A stretch of 64,000 nt of DNA from Cupriavidus sp. D384 (GTDB lineage: Bacteria > Pseudomonadota > Gammaproteobacteria > Burkholderiales > Burkholderiaceae). Below the pieces are notes generated by a model. The model did not search any database. It was not told the DNA's origin and saw only the letters and a program-made list of their open reading frames with translations. This document shows, one piece after another, positions 16,799-25,085 of this stretch. The stretch lies in contig NZ_BBQI01000131.1 in assembly GCF_001652915.1 (NCBI RefSeq), positions 1 to 64,000 on the forward strand. The letters run 5' to 3'. Position numbers and translations under genes: made by a program. The first letter of the stretch is position 1. Every line of letters starts with the position of its first letter.

Positions 16799-18829
16799 TT
16801 ACAGTGCCACCGCCATGTCCTGGCGGCGCACGCCGGTGCGCTGCAGCGCGGCCACGTCCACGATCAGCGCGACGCTGCCGTCGCCCAGGATCGTCGCGGC
16901 CGAAATGCACGGCACCTTGCGGTAGTTGGTTTCCAGGTTCTTCAGTACCACCTGGTGCTGTCCGATCAGCTGGTCCACCAGCAGCGCGAAGCGCTTGCCT
17001 TCGGCAGCCAGGATCACGGCGATGCCCTGCGTGGGCTCCTGCACCGCGTTGGCGACGTTGAACACCTTGTGCAGCTCCAGCAGCGGCAGGTATTCGCCAC
17101 GCACGTTCATCACGCGCTCGCCGTTGGCGGCGGTGTGGACGTCGTCGGCCTTCGGCTGGAGCGATTCCATCACGCAGTTCAGCGGCAGGATGAACGTCTC
17201 TTCGCCGGTACGCACCGACATGCCATCCAGGATCGCCAGCGTCAGCGGCAGCACGATGCGGGTGGTGGTGCCCAGGCCCTGGCGCGAGCTGATCTCGACA
17301 TGCCCGCCCATTTCCTGGATGTTCCGCTTGACCACGTCCATGCCGACACCGCGGCCCGACACGTCGGTCACGACTTCGGCGGTGGAGAAGCCCGGCGCGA
17401 AGATCAGCTGCCAGACTTCGTCATCGGGCATGCTCTCGGACACGCCCGGCAGGTTGTTCTGCAGCGCCTTGGACAGGATGCGGTCGCGGTTCAGGCCACC
17501 GCCGTCGTCGCTCACTTCGATGACGATGTTGCCGCCAGCGTGTTGTGCGGACAGGATCAGCTGGCCGGTCGCTTCCTTGCCGGCGGCCACGCGCTTCTCG
17601 GGCGTTTCGATGCCGTGGTCGAGGCTGTTGCGCACCAGGTGTGTCAGCGGATCGATGATGCGCTCGATCAGGCTCTTGTCGAGTTCGGTCGCCTTGCCGA
17701 ACGTGACCAGGTCGATCTGCTTGCCGAGCTTGCTTGCCAGGTCGCGCACCAGGCGCGGGAAGCGCGAGAACACGTAGTCCATCGGCATCATGCGGATCGA
17801 CATCACCGCTTCCTGCAGGTCACGCGCGTTGCGCTCGAGCTGGCCCATGCCGGAGAACAGGCGGTCGAACAGCACGGGGTCGAGCGACGATGCGGTCTGT
17901 GCCAGCATCGATTGCGTGATGACCAGTTCGCCCACCAGGTTGATGATCTGGTCGACCTTTTCGGTCGGTACGCGGATCGAACCCGAATCGGGGCCGTGTG
18001 CGGCGGCGGCCGCTGCAGGCTTGGCCTTCTCCTTGTCCTTCGCTGCCGGGGCGGCGGCCGGCGCGGCGGCGACCGGAGCCGGTGCGGCAACGGGCGCAGG
18101 CGCCGGTGCGGGCGCGGCGGCGGCCGGCGCCTCGCCGGCGGCCACCGCTTCCACGACGATCTGCTTCTCGTCGATCACGAAGCAGCAGACGGCGATGATG
18201 TCGTCGGTGCCGCACTGGCTGTTCAGCCAGATGGTCAGGTCGCCGTCGGCTTCTTCCTGGCCGGTGATCTCGCCCAGGTTCGCCAGTTCCTCGCGCAGCA
18301 GCGCCTGGTCACCCGCCGATACCTTGATCAGGCGAACCTTGAGGTTGCCGCCAGCCGGCGCGGCGGCCGCCGCGGGAGCGGGAGCCGCTACCGGTGCGGG
18401 TGCAGGGGCCGGAGCGTGGGCCGCTTCGCCGCCGGCTTCCTGGGCCAGCTGCTGCAGGACGGCGCAAATGCGCTTGAACGTTTCCGGATCGGGTTCGGTG
18501 CCGTTGCGATAGGCATTGAGCTGGTCTTGCAACACGTCCTTGGTTTCCAGAAAGGTGTCGATGATGACCCGCGTGAGGGCCAGTTCCCGCCGACGCGTGC
18601 GGTCGAGCAGGTTCTCAAAGATGTGCGTGGTTTCGGTCAGCGCCGTGAAGCCGAACGTGGCGGCTCCGCCCTTGATCGAATGCGCGGCGCGAAAGATCGC
18701 GTTGAGTGCTTCGGCATCGGGGGACTCGATGTCCACCTCGAGCAGCAGCTGCTCCATTTCTACGAGCAGTTCCTCTGCCTCTTCGAAGAAGGTCTGGTAA
18801 AACTGCGTGATATCGATATCGACAGACAT
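16799..18829 (-). CDS. cheA: Chemotaxis histidine kinase CheA
   Basis: Receptor-controlled kinase that phosphorylates CheY and CheB. The 676-aa protein has P1 with the phosphorylated H50 (RAAHSIKGGAATFG), two Ala/Pro-rich linkers (about 125-150 and 235-265) flanking the P2 CheY/CheB-binding domain, a P3 dimerisation helix pair, and the P4 ATPase with NSLDHGIE (N box), DDGGGLNRD (G1) and GRGVGMDVV (G2). A C-terminal P5 CheW-like domain follows. It is the only CheA gene in the window. Confidence 0.97.
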   Translation of the reverse strand: MSVDIDITQFYQTFFEEAEELLVEMEQLLLEVDIESPDAEALNAIFRAAHSIKGGAATFGFTALTETTHIFENLLDRTRRRELALTRVIIDTFLETKDVLQDQLNAYRNGTEPDPETFKRICAVLQQLAQEAGGEAAHAPAPAPAPVAAPAPAAAAAPAGGNLKVRLIKVSAGDQALLREELANLGEITGQEEADGDLTIWLNSQCGTDDIIAVCCFVIDEKQIVVEAVAAGEAPAAAAPAPAPAPVAAPAPVAAAPAAAPAAKDKEKAKPAAAAAAHGPDSGSIRVPTEKVDQIINLVGELVITQSMLAQTASSLDPVLFDRLFSGMGQLERNARDLQEAVMSIRMMPMDYVFSRFPRLVRDLASKLGKQIDLVTFGKATELDKSLIERIIDPLTHLVRNSLDHGIETPEKRVAAGKEATGQLILSAQHAGGNIVIEVSDDGGGLNRDRILSKALQNNLPGVSESMPDDEVWQLIFAPGFSTAEVVTDVSGRGVGMDVVKRNIQEMGGHVEISSRQGLGTTTRIVLPLTLAILDGMSVRTGEETFILPLNCVMESLQPKADDVHTAANGERVMNVRGEYLPLLELHKVFNVANAVQEPTQGIAVILAAEGKRFALLVDQLIGQHQVVLKNLETNYRKVPCISAATILGDGSVALIVDVAALQRTGVRRQDMAVAL

Positions 18830-18894
18830 GATCGTCCTGGCTCGCTAGATTTCTGGGAAGCCGCGCCGCCCACCGCGGTGGCGCGTCCTCGTTC

Positions 18895-19878
18895 CTACTT
18901 GCCCGTGGGCGCGTTGGCCGGCTTTGCCGCGGGCGCCGATGCGGCTTCCGCCTGCGGCGGCACCTGCGACTGAAGCTCTTCGGCCATGCGTCCCTTCTGC
19001 GCCTGCACCGAGACATCGGCCGCGCTGGCGTTCTCCGACTCGAACTGGGCTTGCGCACGCTTGTTCAGCACCACGATGCTGATGCGGCGATTGGTCGGCG
19101 CCAGCGGATCGTTCTTCTCAAGCGGCATGGTGTCCGCCAGGCCCAGCACGCGCAGCACCTTGCCGTCCTGCATGCCACCGGCGATCAGTTCCTGACGCGA
19201 CGCGTTGGCGCGGTCTGCCGACAGTTCCCAGTTGCTGTATGCGCGCTCGCCCATCATGTACGTGGCCGAGTCGGTATGGCCCGACAGGCTGACCTTGTTC
19301 GGCATCTCGTTGAGCACCGGGCCGATCTCGCGCAGGATCGCCCGCATGTACGGTTCCACGGCCGCGCTGCCGGTACGGAACATCGGGCGGTTCTTGGTAT
19401 CCAGGATCTGGATGCGCAGGCCCTCGCTGGTGATGTCCAGCAACAGCTGCGGGCGGAACTGGCGCAGCGTCGGGTTGTTGTCGATGATCTGTTCGAGACG
19501 GCCCTTGAGCGCACGCAGGCGCTCGCTGTCCATCTGGTCGCGGCGGCGCTGGGCGTCGGCCGGATCGTTGGTCAGGGCCTTCATGACCTCGCCGTCCTTG
19601 GCCATCGGGTCCTTGCCGCCGCCGGGGATGACGCTCTTCGACATGCTGCTCTTGTCGCCACCGGCCACCGCCACCTTCAGCGGCGTCTTGAAATACTCGG
19701 CCACGCCGACAAGGGTCTTTGGCGACGACGTGCTCAGCAGCCACAGCACCAGGAACAGCGCCATCATGGCCGTCATGAAGTCGGCGTAGGCGATCTTCCA
19801 GCTGTGGTTGCCGTGCGGCTTGGCGTGCGACTTCGCCTTCTTGATGACGATCGGACGCAGGTCCTGGGCGCTGCTCAT
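18895..19878 (-). CDS. motB: Flagellar stator protein MotB
   Basis: Peptidoglycan-anchored stator subunit of the flagellar motor. The single membrane helix (about 29-50, KIAYADFMTAMMALFLVLWLLS) contains the proton-binding Asp33. The C-terminal OmpA-like domain has LSGHTDS and the NRRISIVV segment. The tail after residue 265 is Ala/Pro rich. It follows motA by 13 bp. Confidence 0.96.
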   Translation of the reverse strand: MSSAQDLRPIVIKKAKSHAKPHGNHSWKIAYADFMTAMMALFLVLWLLSTSSPKTLVGVAEYFKTPLKVAVAGGDKSSMSKSVIPGGGKDPMAKDGEVMKALTNDPADAQRRRDQMDSERLRALKGRLEQIIDNNPTLRQFRPQLLLDITSEGLRIQILDTKNRPMFRTGSAAVEPYMRAILREIGPVLNEMPNKVSLSGHTDSATYMMGERAYSNWELSADRANASRQELIAGGMQDGKVLRVLGLADTMPLEKNDPLAPTNRRISIVVLNKRAQAQFESENASAADVSVQAQKGRMAEELQSQVPPQAEAASAPAAKPANAPTGK

Positions 19879-19891
19879 GGCTGCTCTCCCG

Positions 19892-20755
19892 TCAGGTCAG
19901 GCTCTTGACTTCACGGACGTGGTCGTCGAGCTCAAGGAACGACGGACGTACCGTGGAGTACAGCACCTTGCGGCCGAATTCCACCGCCACCAGCGGTGCA
20001 TAACCATTGAGCGATGCCAGCAGCGTGACCTTGATGCACTCGTACATCTTGATGCTCTCGGACACCTGGTGCTCGACCCGCGACGCCAGTGGCGACACGA
20101 AGCCGTAGGCCAGCAGAATGCCCAGGAACGTACCCACCATGGCGTGGGCGATCAGGGCGCCCAGTTCGGCCGGCGGCAGGTCGGCCGAGGCCAGTGCATG
20201 CACCACGCCCATCACCGCGGCCACGATGCCGAATGCCGGCAGGCCGTCACCGACGCGCGACAGCGCATGGGCGGGAATCTCGGCCTCGTGGCGGAACGTT
20301 TCGATTTCGTGGTCCATGAGCGCCTCGATCTCGAAGGCGTTCATGTTGCCGTTGACCATCATGCGCAGGTAGTCGGTCAGGAACTCCATCATCTTGGCGT
20401 CGGCCAGGATGCGCGGGTACTGACTGAAGACACTGCTCGATGCGGGATCGGCAATTTCCTTTTCGAGGAACAGGATGCCCTCGCGGCGTGCCTTGGACAG
20501 CAGCACGTACAGCAGCGCCATCACGTCCAGGTACAGTTCCTTCTTGTACTTGGAGCCCTGCAGCAGCGAAGGCATGGCCTTCATCGTGGCCTTGATGGCC
20601 TTGCCGCTGTTGGAGCTGATGAATGCGCCGACGGCGGCACCGCCGATGATGATGAGCTCCGCCGGTTGATAAAGCGCGCCCATATGTCCGCCGGTGAGGG
20701 CGTAACCGCCCAACACCGCCACGACTACGACGACATAGCCAATAACTACTAGCAC
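19892..20755 (-). CDS. motA: Flagellar stator protein MotA
   Basis: Membrane stator subunit that forms the ion channel with MotB. The start is taken as the GTG at 20755 because it gives VLVVIGYVVVVVAVLGGY, aligned with the E. coli MotA start, and a 287-aa protein; the ATG at 20791 would add 12 non-conserved residues. Family blocks are GALYQPAELIIIGGAAVGAFI, the charged cytoplasmic loop (KARREGILFLEKEI), and the last two helices around PAFGIVAAVMGVVHA and GTFLGILLAYGFVSPLA. First gene of the mot-che run, 121 bp after flhC. Confidence 0.95.
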   Translation of the reverse strand: MLVVIGYVVVVVAVLGGYALTGGHMGALYQPAELIIIGGAAVGAFISSNSGKAIKATMKAMPSLLQGSKYKKELYLDVMALLYVLLSKARREGILFLEKEIADPASSSVFSQYPRILADAKMMEFLTDYLRMMVNGNMNAFEIEALMDHEIETFRHEAEIPAHALSRVGDGLPAFGIVAAVMGVVHALASADLPPAELGALIAHAMVGTFLGILLAYGFVSPLASRVEHQVSESIKMYECIKVTLLASLNGYAPLVAVEFGRKVLYSTVRPSFLELDDHVREVKSLT

Positions 20756-20876
20756 GATCGGATCCCCGTCTGAAAAACACGCGTCAGGCACGCACTGGGC
20801 ATCCGGCGCGGACGAGCGGGGTCACCGCCCGCCAGTACCGGGGCCCACCTGCCACGCGGACGTCAGGCCCGGTGAA

Positions 20877-21482
20877 TCAGGCTTGCGTCTGCGCGGATGC
20901 GGCGTCCTTCGAGAGCTTCTTCACCTTTCCGGCGCGCGACGGCGGACGGCACAGGCTGCAGACGAAGTTCGCGTGCGGCTCATAGGCATGCGTCACGAAC
21001 TGACCGCCGCAACAGGTGCACTTGGAAAGCTGCAGCATGTTGCTCTCGAAAAACCGTACTAACGTCCAGGCACGGGTGAAACTTAAGACGATTTCGCCAC
21101 CGAGCAGCGAAACGTGCTCGAGGTACAGACGGTAAGCGGCCACTACGGCACGAATGCCCGACGTCTCGCCTTCCTGCACCATGAACTGGTGAGCAGAGAA
21201 GAACAGCGACGAATGGATATTCGGCAGCCAGGTGGTGAACCAGTCCGTGGAGAACGGGAGCATGCCCTTGGGCGGCGATGCGCCTCGCAGCTCCTTGTAG
21301 AGGCGGATCAACCGGTCGCGCGAGAGCGTGGTCTCGGCTTCAAGCACCTGCAGACGCGCACCCAGGCCGATCAGCTCGATGGCGAGCTGGGTCTGGTTGG
21401 CATCCTGCAGGACACTCTTGCGGTTGGGAACGGGAGTCGCCGTGAAACTGCGGGCCGGCTGGGCCTGGAGGAGCGCGGTCAA
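20877..21482 (-). CDS. flhC: Flagellar master regulator subunit FlhC
   Basis: With FlhD forms the heteromeric activator of class II flagellar promoters. The 201-aa protein contains the conserved KSVLQDANQTQLAIELIGLGAR helix and the zinc-binding cysteines in CTCCGGQF and CSLC near residues 155-180. The start appears to be TTG: no ATG or GTG occurs near the conserved N-terminus, the TTG overlaps the flhD stop (TTGA), and GGAG lies about 9 nt upstream. This adds about 22 residues before the conserved part. Confidence 0.93.
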   Translation of the reverse strand: MTALLQAQPARSFTATPVPNRKSVLQDANQTQLAIELIGLGARLQVLEAETTLSRDRLIRLYKELRGASPPKGMLPFSTDWFTTWLPNIHSSLFFSAHQFMVQEGETSGIRAVVAAYRLYLEHVSLLGGEIVLSFTRAWTLVRFFESNMLQLSKCTCCGGQFVTHAYEPHANFVCSLCRPPSRAGKVKKLSKDAASAQTQA

Positions 21483-21796
21483 TTGAGCGACTCCACAGGT
21501 TGCCGGGCCAGCAGGATAGCAGCGTGGATCTGCTGCATATCATGGCTCTTGGCCGTGTGTGTAAGGGTGGACAGCAACGCGTGATCGTCGAAGCGGAAAC
21601 GGCACAGCACCATGTTCGATGCGGCCAGCTTGACGAGTTGCGCCGAGGTCAGCTTGGCAAGGATCTCAGCAATTTCCTTGCTGACACCAAGCCTGAACAT
21701 GGCTTCCACCTGGTTTTCGCGCACCAGTCGTTGCGCAAGCAGAAGATAGGCGAGATTGACCTCCCTGATCTCCTGGAGAACTTCACTGCTTTCCAA
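21479..21796 (-). CDS. flhD: Flagellar master regulator subunit FlhD
   Basis: DNA-binding partner of FlhC. The 105-aa protein opens with ESSEVLQEIREVNLAYLLLAQRL, matching the E. coli FlhD N-terminus, and continues MFRLGVSKEIAEILAKLT. The start is TTG at 21796; it fits the homologous N-terminus exactly and is preceded by GGGGA. The next in-frame ATG would remove the conserved first helix. Upstream lies a 400-bp regulatory gap. Confidence 0.94.
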   Translation of the reverse strand: MESSEVLQEIREVNLAYLLLAQRLVRENQVEAMFRLGVSKEIAEILAKLTSAQLVKLAASNMVLCRFRFDDHALLSTLTHTAKSHDMQQIHAAILLARQPVESLN

Positions 21797-22196
21797 TTTT
21801 TCCCCGCTACCAAATAACCCCTCGACCGCTTGTCCGGCGCTTACCAGGCAGGGAAACCCTGCCGGCGACCAGATCGTTTGGTTGCGTGTTCGAGTGGGTA
21901 CGACGTACTACGAAAGGAACTTCGCCCGGTTACACCTCAACCCCGAAACGTTACAGATGTTACAGAGTGTAAGTGAAACTGTTACGTTTATATCGGCATT
22001 CCGCCCCCAATGCCAATCCCTACTTACGTTGGGGATTAGCGAATGTCGTAAGGAAAAGACATGGGCCCGGAAGTTTGTAACAGCCAATGTGACTGTCTTC
22101 TGATTTTCATCAAAGGTGTAACGATTTGTGTACTGAACGGAAACGGGTTTCCGACGGTGGACAGGCCCCTCACGAAGAGGGGGTTGCCGATTTCCA
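21797..22196 (-). promoter_or_regulatory. flhDC upstream control region with GTTACA boxes
   Basis: This 400-bp gap before flhD has no gene. Direct GTTACA/G boxes begin at 21929, 21950, 21959 and 21981, so three of them are about 21 and 31 bp apart, near whole helical turns. Inverted copies (TGTAAC) lie at 22076-22081 and 22117-22122. The base composition is more AT-rich than the neighbouring genes. The pattern suggests cooperative binding of a regulator, but which one is unknown. Confidence 0.55.
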
Positions 22197-22949
22197 CTAT
22201 TGACGAATGAGTGCACCTTGGCTAAACACGCGACGCAACCACGCGGCCAGCCGCGCGAACACGTCGTCGGGTGCTTCGCGGAACAGATGCGGACGCGCAC
22301 GCTCCACCTGCTCCAGCACGCGAGCCGCTTCCTCTGCGCTCACTGACCGGTACTCCAGGGCCAGCCCAAGCAGCGCGCGCAACTCCCCCACCTTGCTGCG
22401 GCCCAGCGCCTCGCTCTCTTCGGTCTGCAACGCGTACATGACGTCGTAGGCGCGCTGGCGCAGGCTGTCGGCGATGCGCCACGCCGGCGTGCGCATGCGC
22501 TCCTCGATGGTGCGCACGTCCACGGCAGATGCCGATATTTGCGCCGCCAGCGCTTCGGTGAACGCGGCGTCGGCGCCGGCTTCGGACAGGATGTTCGCGG
22601 CCCACTCGCGCGCGTGTTCCACGCGCTGCTGGGGCGTCCAGTCCGGCTGCACGGCCAGGGCAAACCCGAAGCGCTGCGCATCGCGCATCAGCGCGGCCAG
22701 CGCGTTCGGCAGCTGCTTGTCGAAGACCTTCCTGGCCCAGCCGTACTCGCCGCTGGCCAGCAGGCGCATGACGGCGCGCTCGGTCAGCGGACCATCCTGC
22801 TGCATCAGGCGAGCGCGCAGGAAGTCGTCGAACGCAGGCGGAATGAACTGCGGGTCGAGACCGGTGGAAACTTTTACAAACGCATCGAAGTCCGCGCGCA
22901 GCCGCGCTGCGGCTTCGGCCGACAGGGACAGACTGATGTCGGTATTCAT
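22197..22949 (-). CDS. Conserved-looking hypothetical protein upstream of flhDC
   Basis: A 250-aa soluble protein that I do not recognise. It looks mostly alpha-helical, with many charged and Ala/Leu-rich stretches, no signal peptide and no membrane segment. Codon use matches its neighbours and the frame is intact. It lies 113 bp after the MCP gene at 23063, with a 9-bp-stem GC-rich hairpin between them at 22971-23007, and ends about 400 bp before flhD. Its position suggests a link to motility control, but there is no motif to support one. Confidence 0.75.
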   Translation of the reverse strand: MNTDISLSLSAEAAARLRADFDAFVKVSTGLDPQFIPPAFDDFLRARLMQQDGPLTERAVMRLLASGEYGWARKVFDKQLPNALAALMRDAQRFGFALAVQPDWTPQQRVEHAREWAANILSEAGADAAFTEALAAQISASAVDVRTIEERMRTPAWRIADSLRQRAYDVMYALQTEESEALGRSKVGELRALLGLALEYRSVSAEEAARVLEQVERARPHLFREAPDDVFARLAAWLRRVFSQGALIRQ

Positions 22950-22970
22950 GATGTTCTGCAGACGAGTGAA

Positions 22971-23007
22971 CGCCCCGGCGCAACATTTACAACGCTGTGC
23001 CGGGGCG
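22971..23007 (-). terminator. GC-rich hairpin after the MCP gene
   Basis: Nine-base arms (22971-22979 and 22999-23007) pair perfectly around a 19-nt loop, between the stop of the MCP gene at 23063 and the start at 22949. No U-run follows, so it may be a partial terminator. Confidence 0.5.
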
Positions 23008-23062
23008 CCGCCATCTTTTCAGACGACGATGATGTGTCCGTCGGATGTATTGCCGATGACGG

Positions 23063-24913
23063 TCAGAAGGCGCTCCAGTCGCCGTTGTCGGATGCCGGGC
23101 TTGCCGGCGCGGCAGCCGTCAGCGCCGGGCGCTTCTTCTGGGTAACGGCATCCTCTTCGGCAACTTCAGCCACGGCCGGCGCGGCAGCCACCAGCGCGGT
23201 GCCGGCCTTGGCCGGCTTGCCGCGCTTGCCACCCTTGGCTACACGGTTCACCGGGGCCTTGGCGGCCGGCTTGACCACCGAACGCACGGCAGGCGCCGCC
23301 GGGGCGGCCAGCATCGGCGTCGAAGCCGACGGCGCATGGTCGTCCGACAGGCGGAAGCCCGACACCGAATCCATCAGGCGCGATGCCTGGTCCTGCAGCG
23401 AACCGGCTGCCGCCGCTGCCTGCTCAACCAGTGCCGCGTTCTGCTGCGTCACTTCGTCCATCTGCGCCACGGCCTGGTTGACCTGTTCGATGCCCGAGCT
23501 CTGCTCGGCCGACGCCGCGCTGATCTCGCCCATGATGTCGGTCACGCGCTTCACGGCCTGCACGATCTCGTCCATCGTCGTGCCGGCCTGGCTGACCAGT
23601 GCCGCGCCGGTATCCACCTGCGCCACCGAGTTGTCGATCAGCGTCTTGATTTCCTTGGCCGCGTTGGCGCTGCGCTGCGCCAGGCTGCGCACCTCGCCGG
23701 CCACCACGGCGAAGCCGCGGCCCTGTTCGCCGGCACGCGCCGCTTCCACGGCCGCGTTCAGTGCCAGGATGTTGGTCTGGAAGGCAATGCCTTCGATCAC
23801 GCCGATGATGTCGACGATCTTGCGCGAGGCATCGTTGATCTCGCCCATGGTGTCCACCACGCGGCCCACCACCTCGCCGCCGCGCACGGCGGTATCCGAC
23901 GCATTGGCAGCCAGGCCGCTGGCCTGACGGGCGTTGTCGGCGTTCTGGCGCACGGTGCTGGTCAGCTCTTCCATGCTCGAAGCCGTTTCCTCCAGCGAAG
24001 CGGCCTGCTGCTCGGTACGCTGCGACAGATCGTTGTTGCCGGCCGCGATCTCGCGCGAAGCCGTGCCGATCGATTCGGCCGATTCCTTGAAGTCGCGGAC
24101 CATCGACGACAGCTGCTGCTGCATCTGGCTGATCGCGTGCAGCAGGCTGTGATCGTCGCCACGGCGCAGATCCACCTTGGCCGAGAAATCGCCATCGGCG
24201 ATGCTTGCGGCGATCGACGCCGCATAGCCGGGTTCGCCACCCAGCTGGCGCGAAAGCTGGCGTGCCAGGAACCAGCCCAGCAGCACCGAAACCACGACGC
24301 CACCCACCACCAGCAGCAACATCAGCACGCGCGAGCTGTTGTAGACGCTGGTCGACTCTTCCATGTTGGACTTCGCGCGGTCATCGCGGCGCTTGACCAT
24401 CTTGAACAGCACGTCTTCCAGCGCGCGGCTTTCCTTGAGCAGGTCGGCGCTTTCCGTGAACACCGTGCTTTCGAACTGCGACGTGTCCAGCGGCTGCTTG
24501 CCCACCAGTTCCACGTACTTGGTCATGCGGTCGCGGAACGGCGGCACCAGCGTTTCATACTGCTTGAACAGCGCCTGGCCTTCCGGTTGGCTGAACGAGT
24601 CCTTTGCAGTTTTTACACGCGCCTCCATCGTCGTCAGCGATTTCTGGATCTCTTCCTTCTCGGTGGCGCGCTCGCCCATGGTCGATGCCGACAGCAGCGC
24701 AATCTGCGCGCGGCTGGCGTAGACCAGGTTGATGTTGCCGTCCTGCACGGCCTTCAGTGCCTGCAGGTCGGTGTTGTAGATCTTGCCGGTCCAGTCCGCC
24801 ATGCGCCCCATGTTGACCACGCCCAGCAGGCCGATGACTGCGCCGATCACCGATACCACCAGGAAGCCCGCGATCAGCCTGGTCGTAACGCGTAGTTGAT
24901 TGAACCACTGCAT
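23063..24913 (-). CDS. Methyl-accepting chemotaxis protein (4HB sensor type)
   Basis: Membrane chemoreceptor of 616 aa. It has a first membrane helix at about 10-30, a periplasmic helical-bundle sensor of roughly 160 residues, a second helix near 190-212, a HAMP-like segment, and the cytoplasmic signalling domain with the hairpin tip EGIAFQTNILALNAAVEAARAGEQGRGFAVVAGEVR. Ligand unknown. A Pro/Ala/Lys-rich linker leads to a C-terminal GDWSAF, a likely CheR tether. The DNA of the signalling core is nearly identical to that of the two other receptors in the window. Confidence 0.95.
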   Translation of the reverse strand: MQWFNQLRVTTRLIAGFLVVSVIGAVIGLLGVVNMGRMADWTGKIYNTDLQALKAVQDGNINLVYASRAQIALLSASTMGERATEKEEIQKSLTTMEARVKTAKDSFSQPEGQALFKQYETLVPPFRDRMTKYVELVGKQPLDTSQFESTVFTESADLLKESRALEDVLFKMVKRRDDRAKSNMEESTSVYNSSRVLMLLLVVGGVVVSVLLGWFLARQLSRQLGGEPGYAASIAASIADGDFSAKVDLRRGDDHSLLHAISQMQQQLSSMVRDFKESAESIGTASREIAAGNNDLSQRTEQQAASLEETASSMEELTSTVRQNADNARQASGLAANASDTAVRGGEVVGRVVDTMGEINDASRKIVDIIGVIEGIAFQTNILALNAAVEAARAGEQGRGFAVVAGEVRSLAQRSANAAKEIKTLIDNSVAQVDTGAALVSQAGTTMDEIVQAVKRVTDIMGEISAASAEQSSGIEQVNQAVAQMDEVTQQNAALVEQAAAAAGSLQDQASRLMDSVSGFRLSDDHAPSASTPMLAAPAAPAVRSVVKPAAKAPVNRVAKGGKRGKPAKAGTALVAAAPAVAEVAEEDAVTQKKRPALTAAAPASPASDNGDWSAF

Positions 24914-25085
24914 AGAACTACCCCCTTCTTCTGTCAGAAATGACCGGGATGGACAATGCCACCCGGGTTGTTGTCGCGGCCGCCTGCGTGGGCGGCTGCT
25001 GTACCCCGTTCCTGATGCCGTGCCTGTTGGCGCGGCGCTTTATTAAACGCCCTTGCCCCAACCGGGCGCGGGCCTGCTCCCCACT

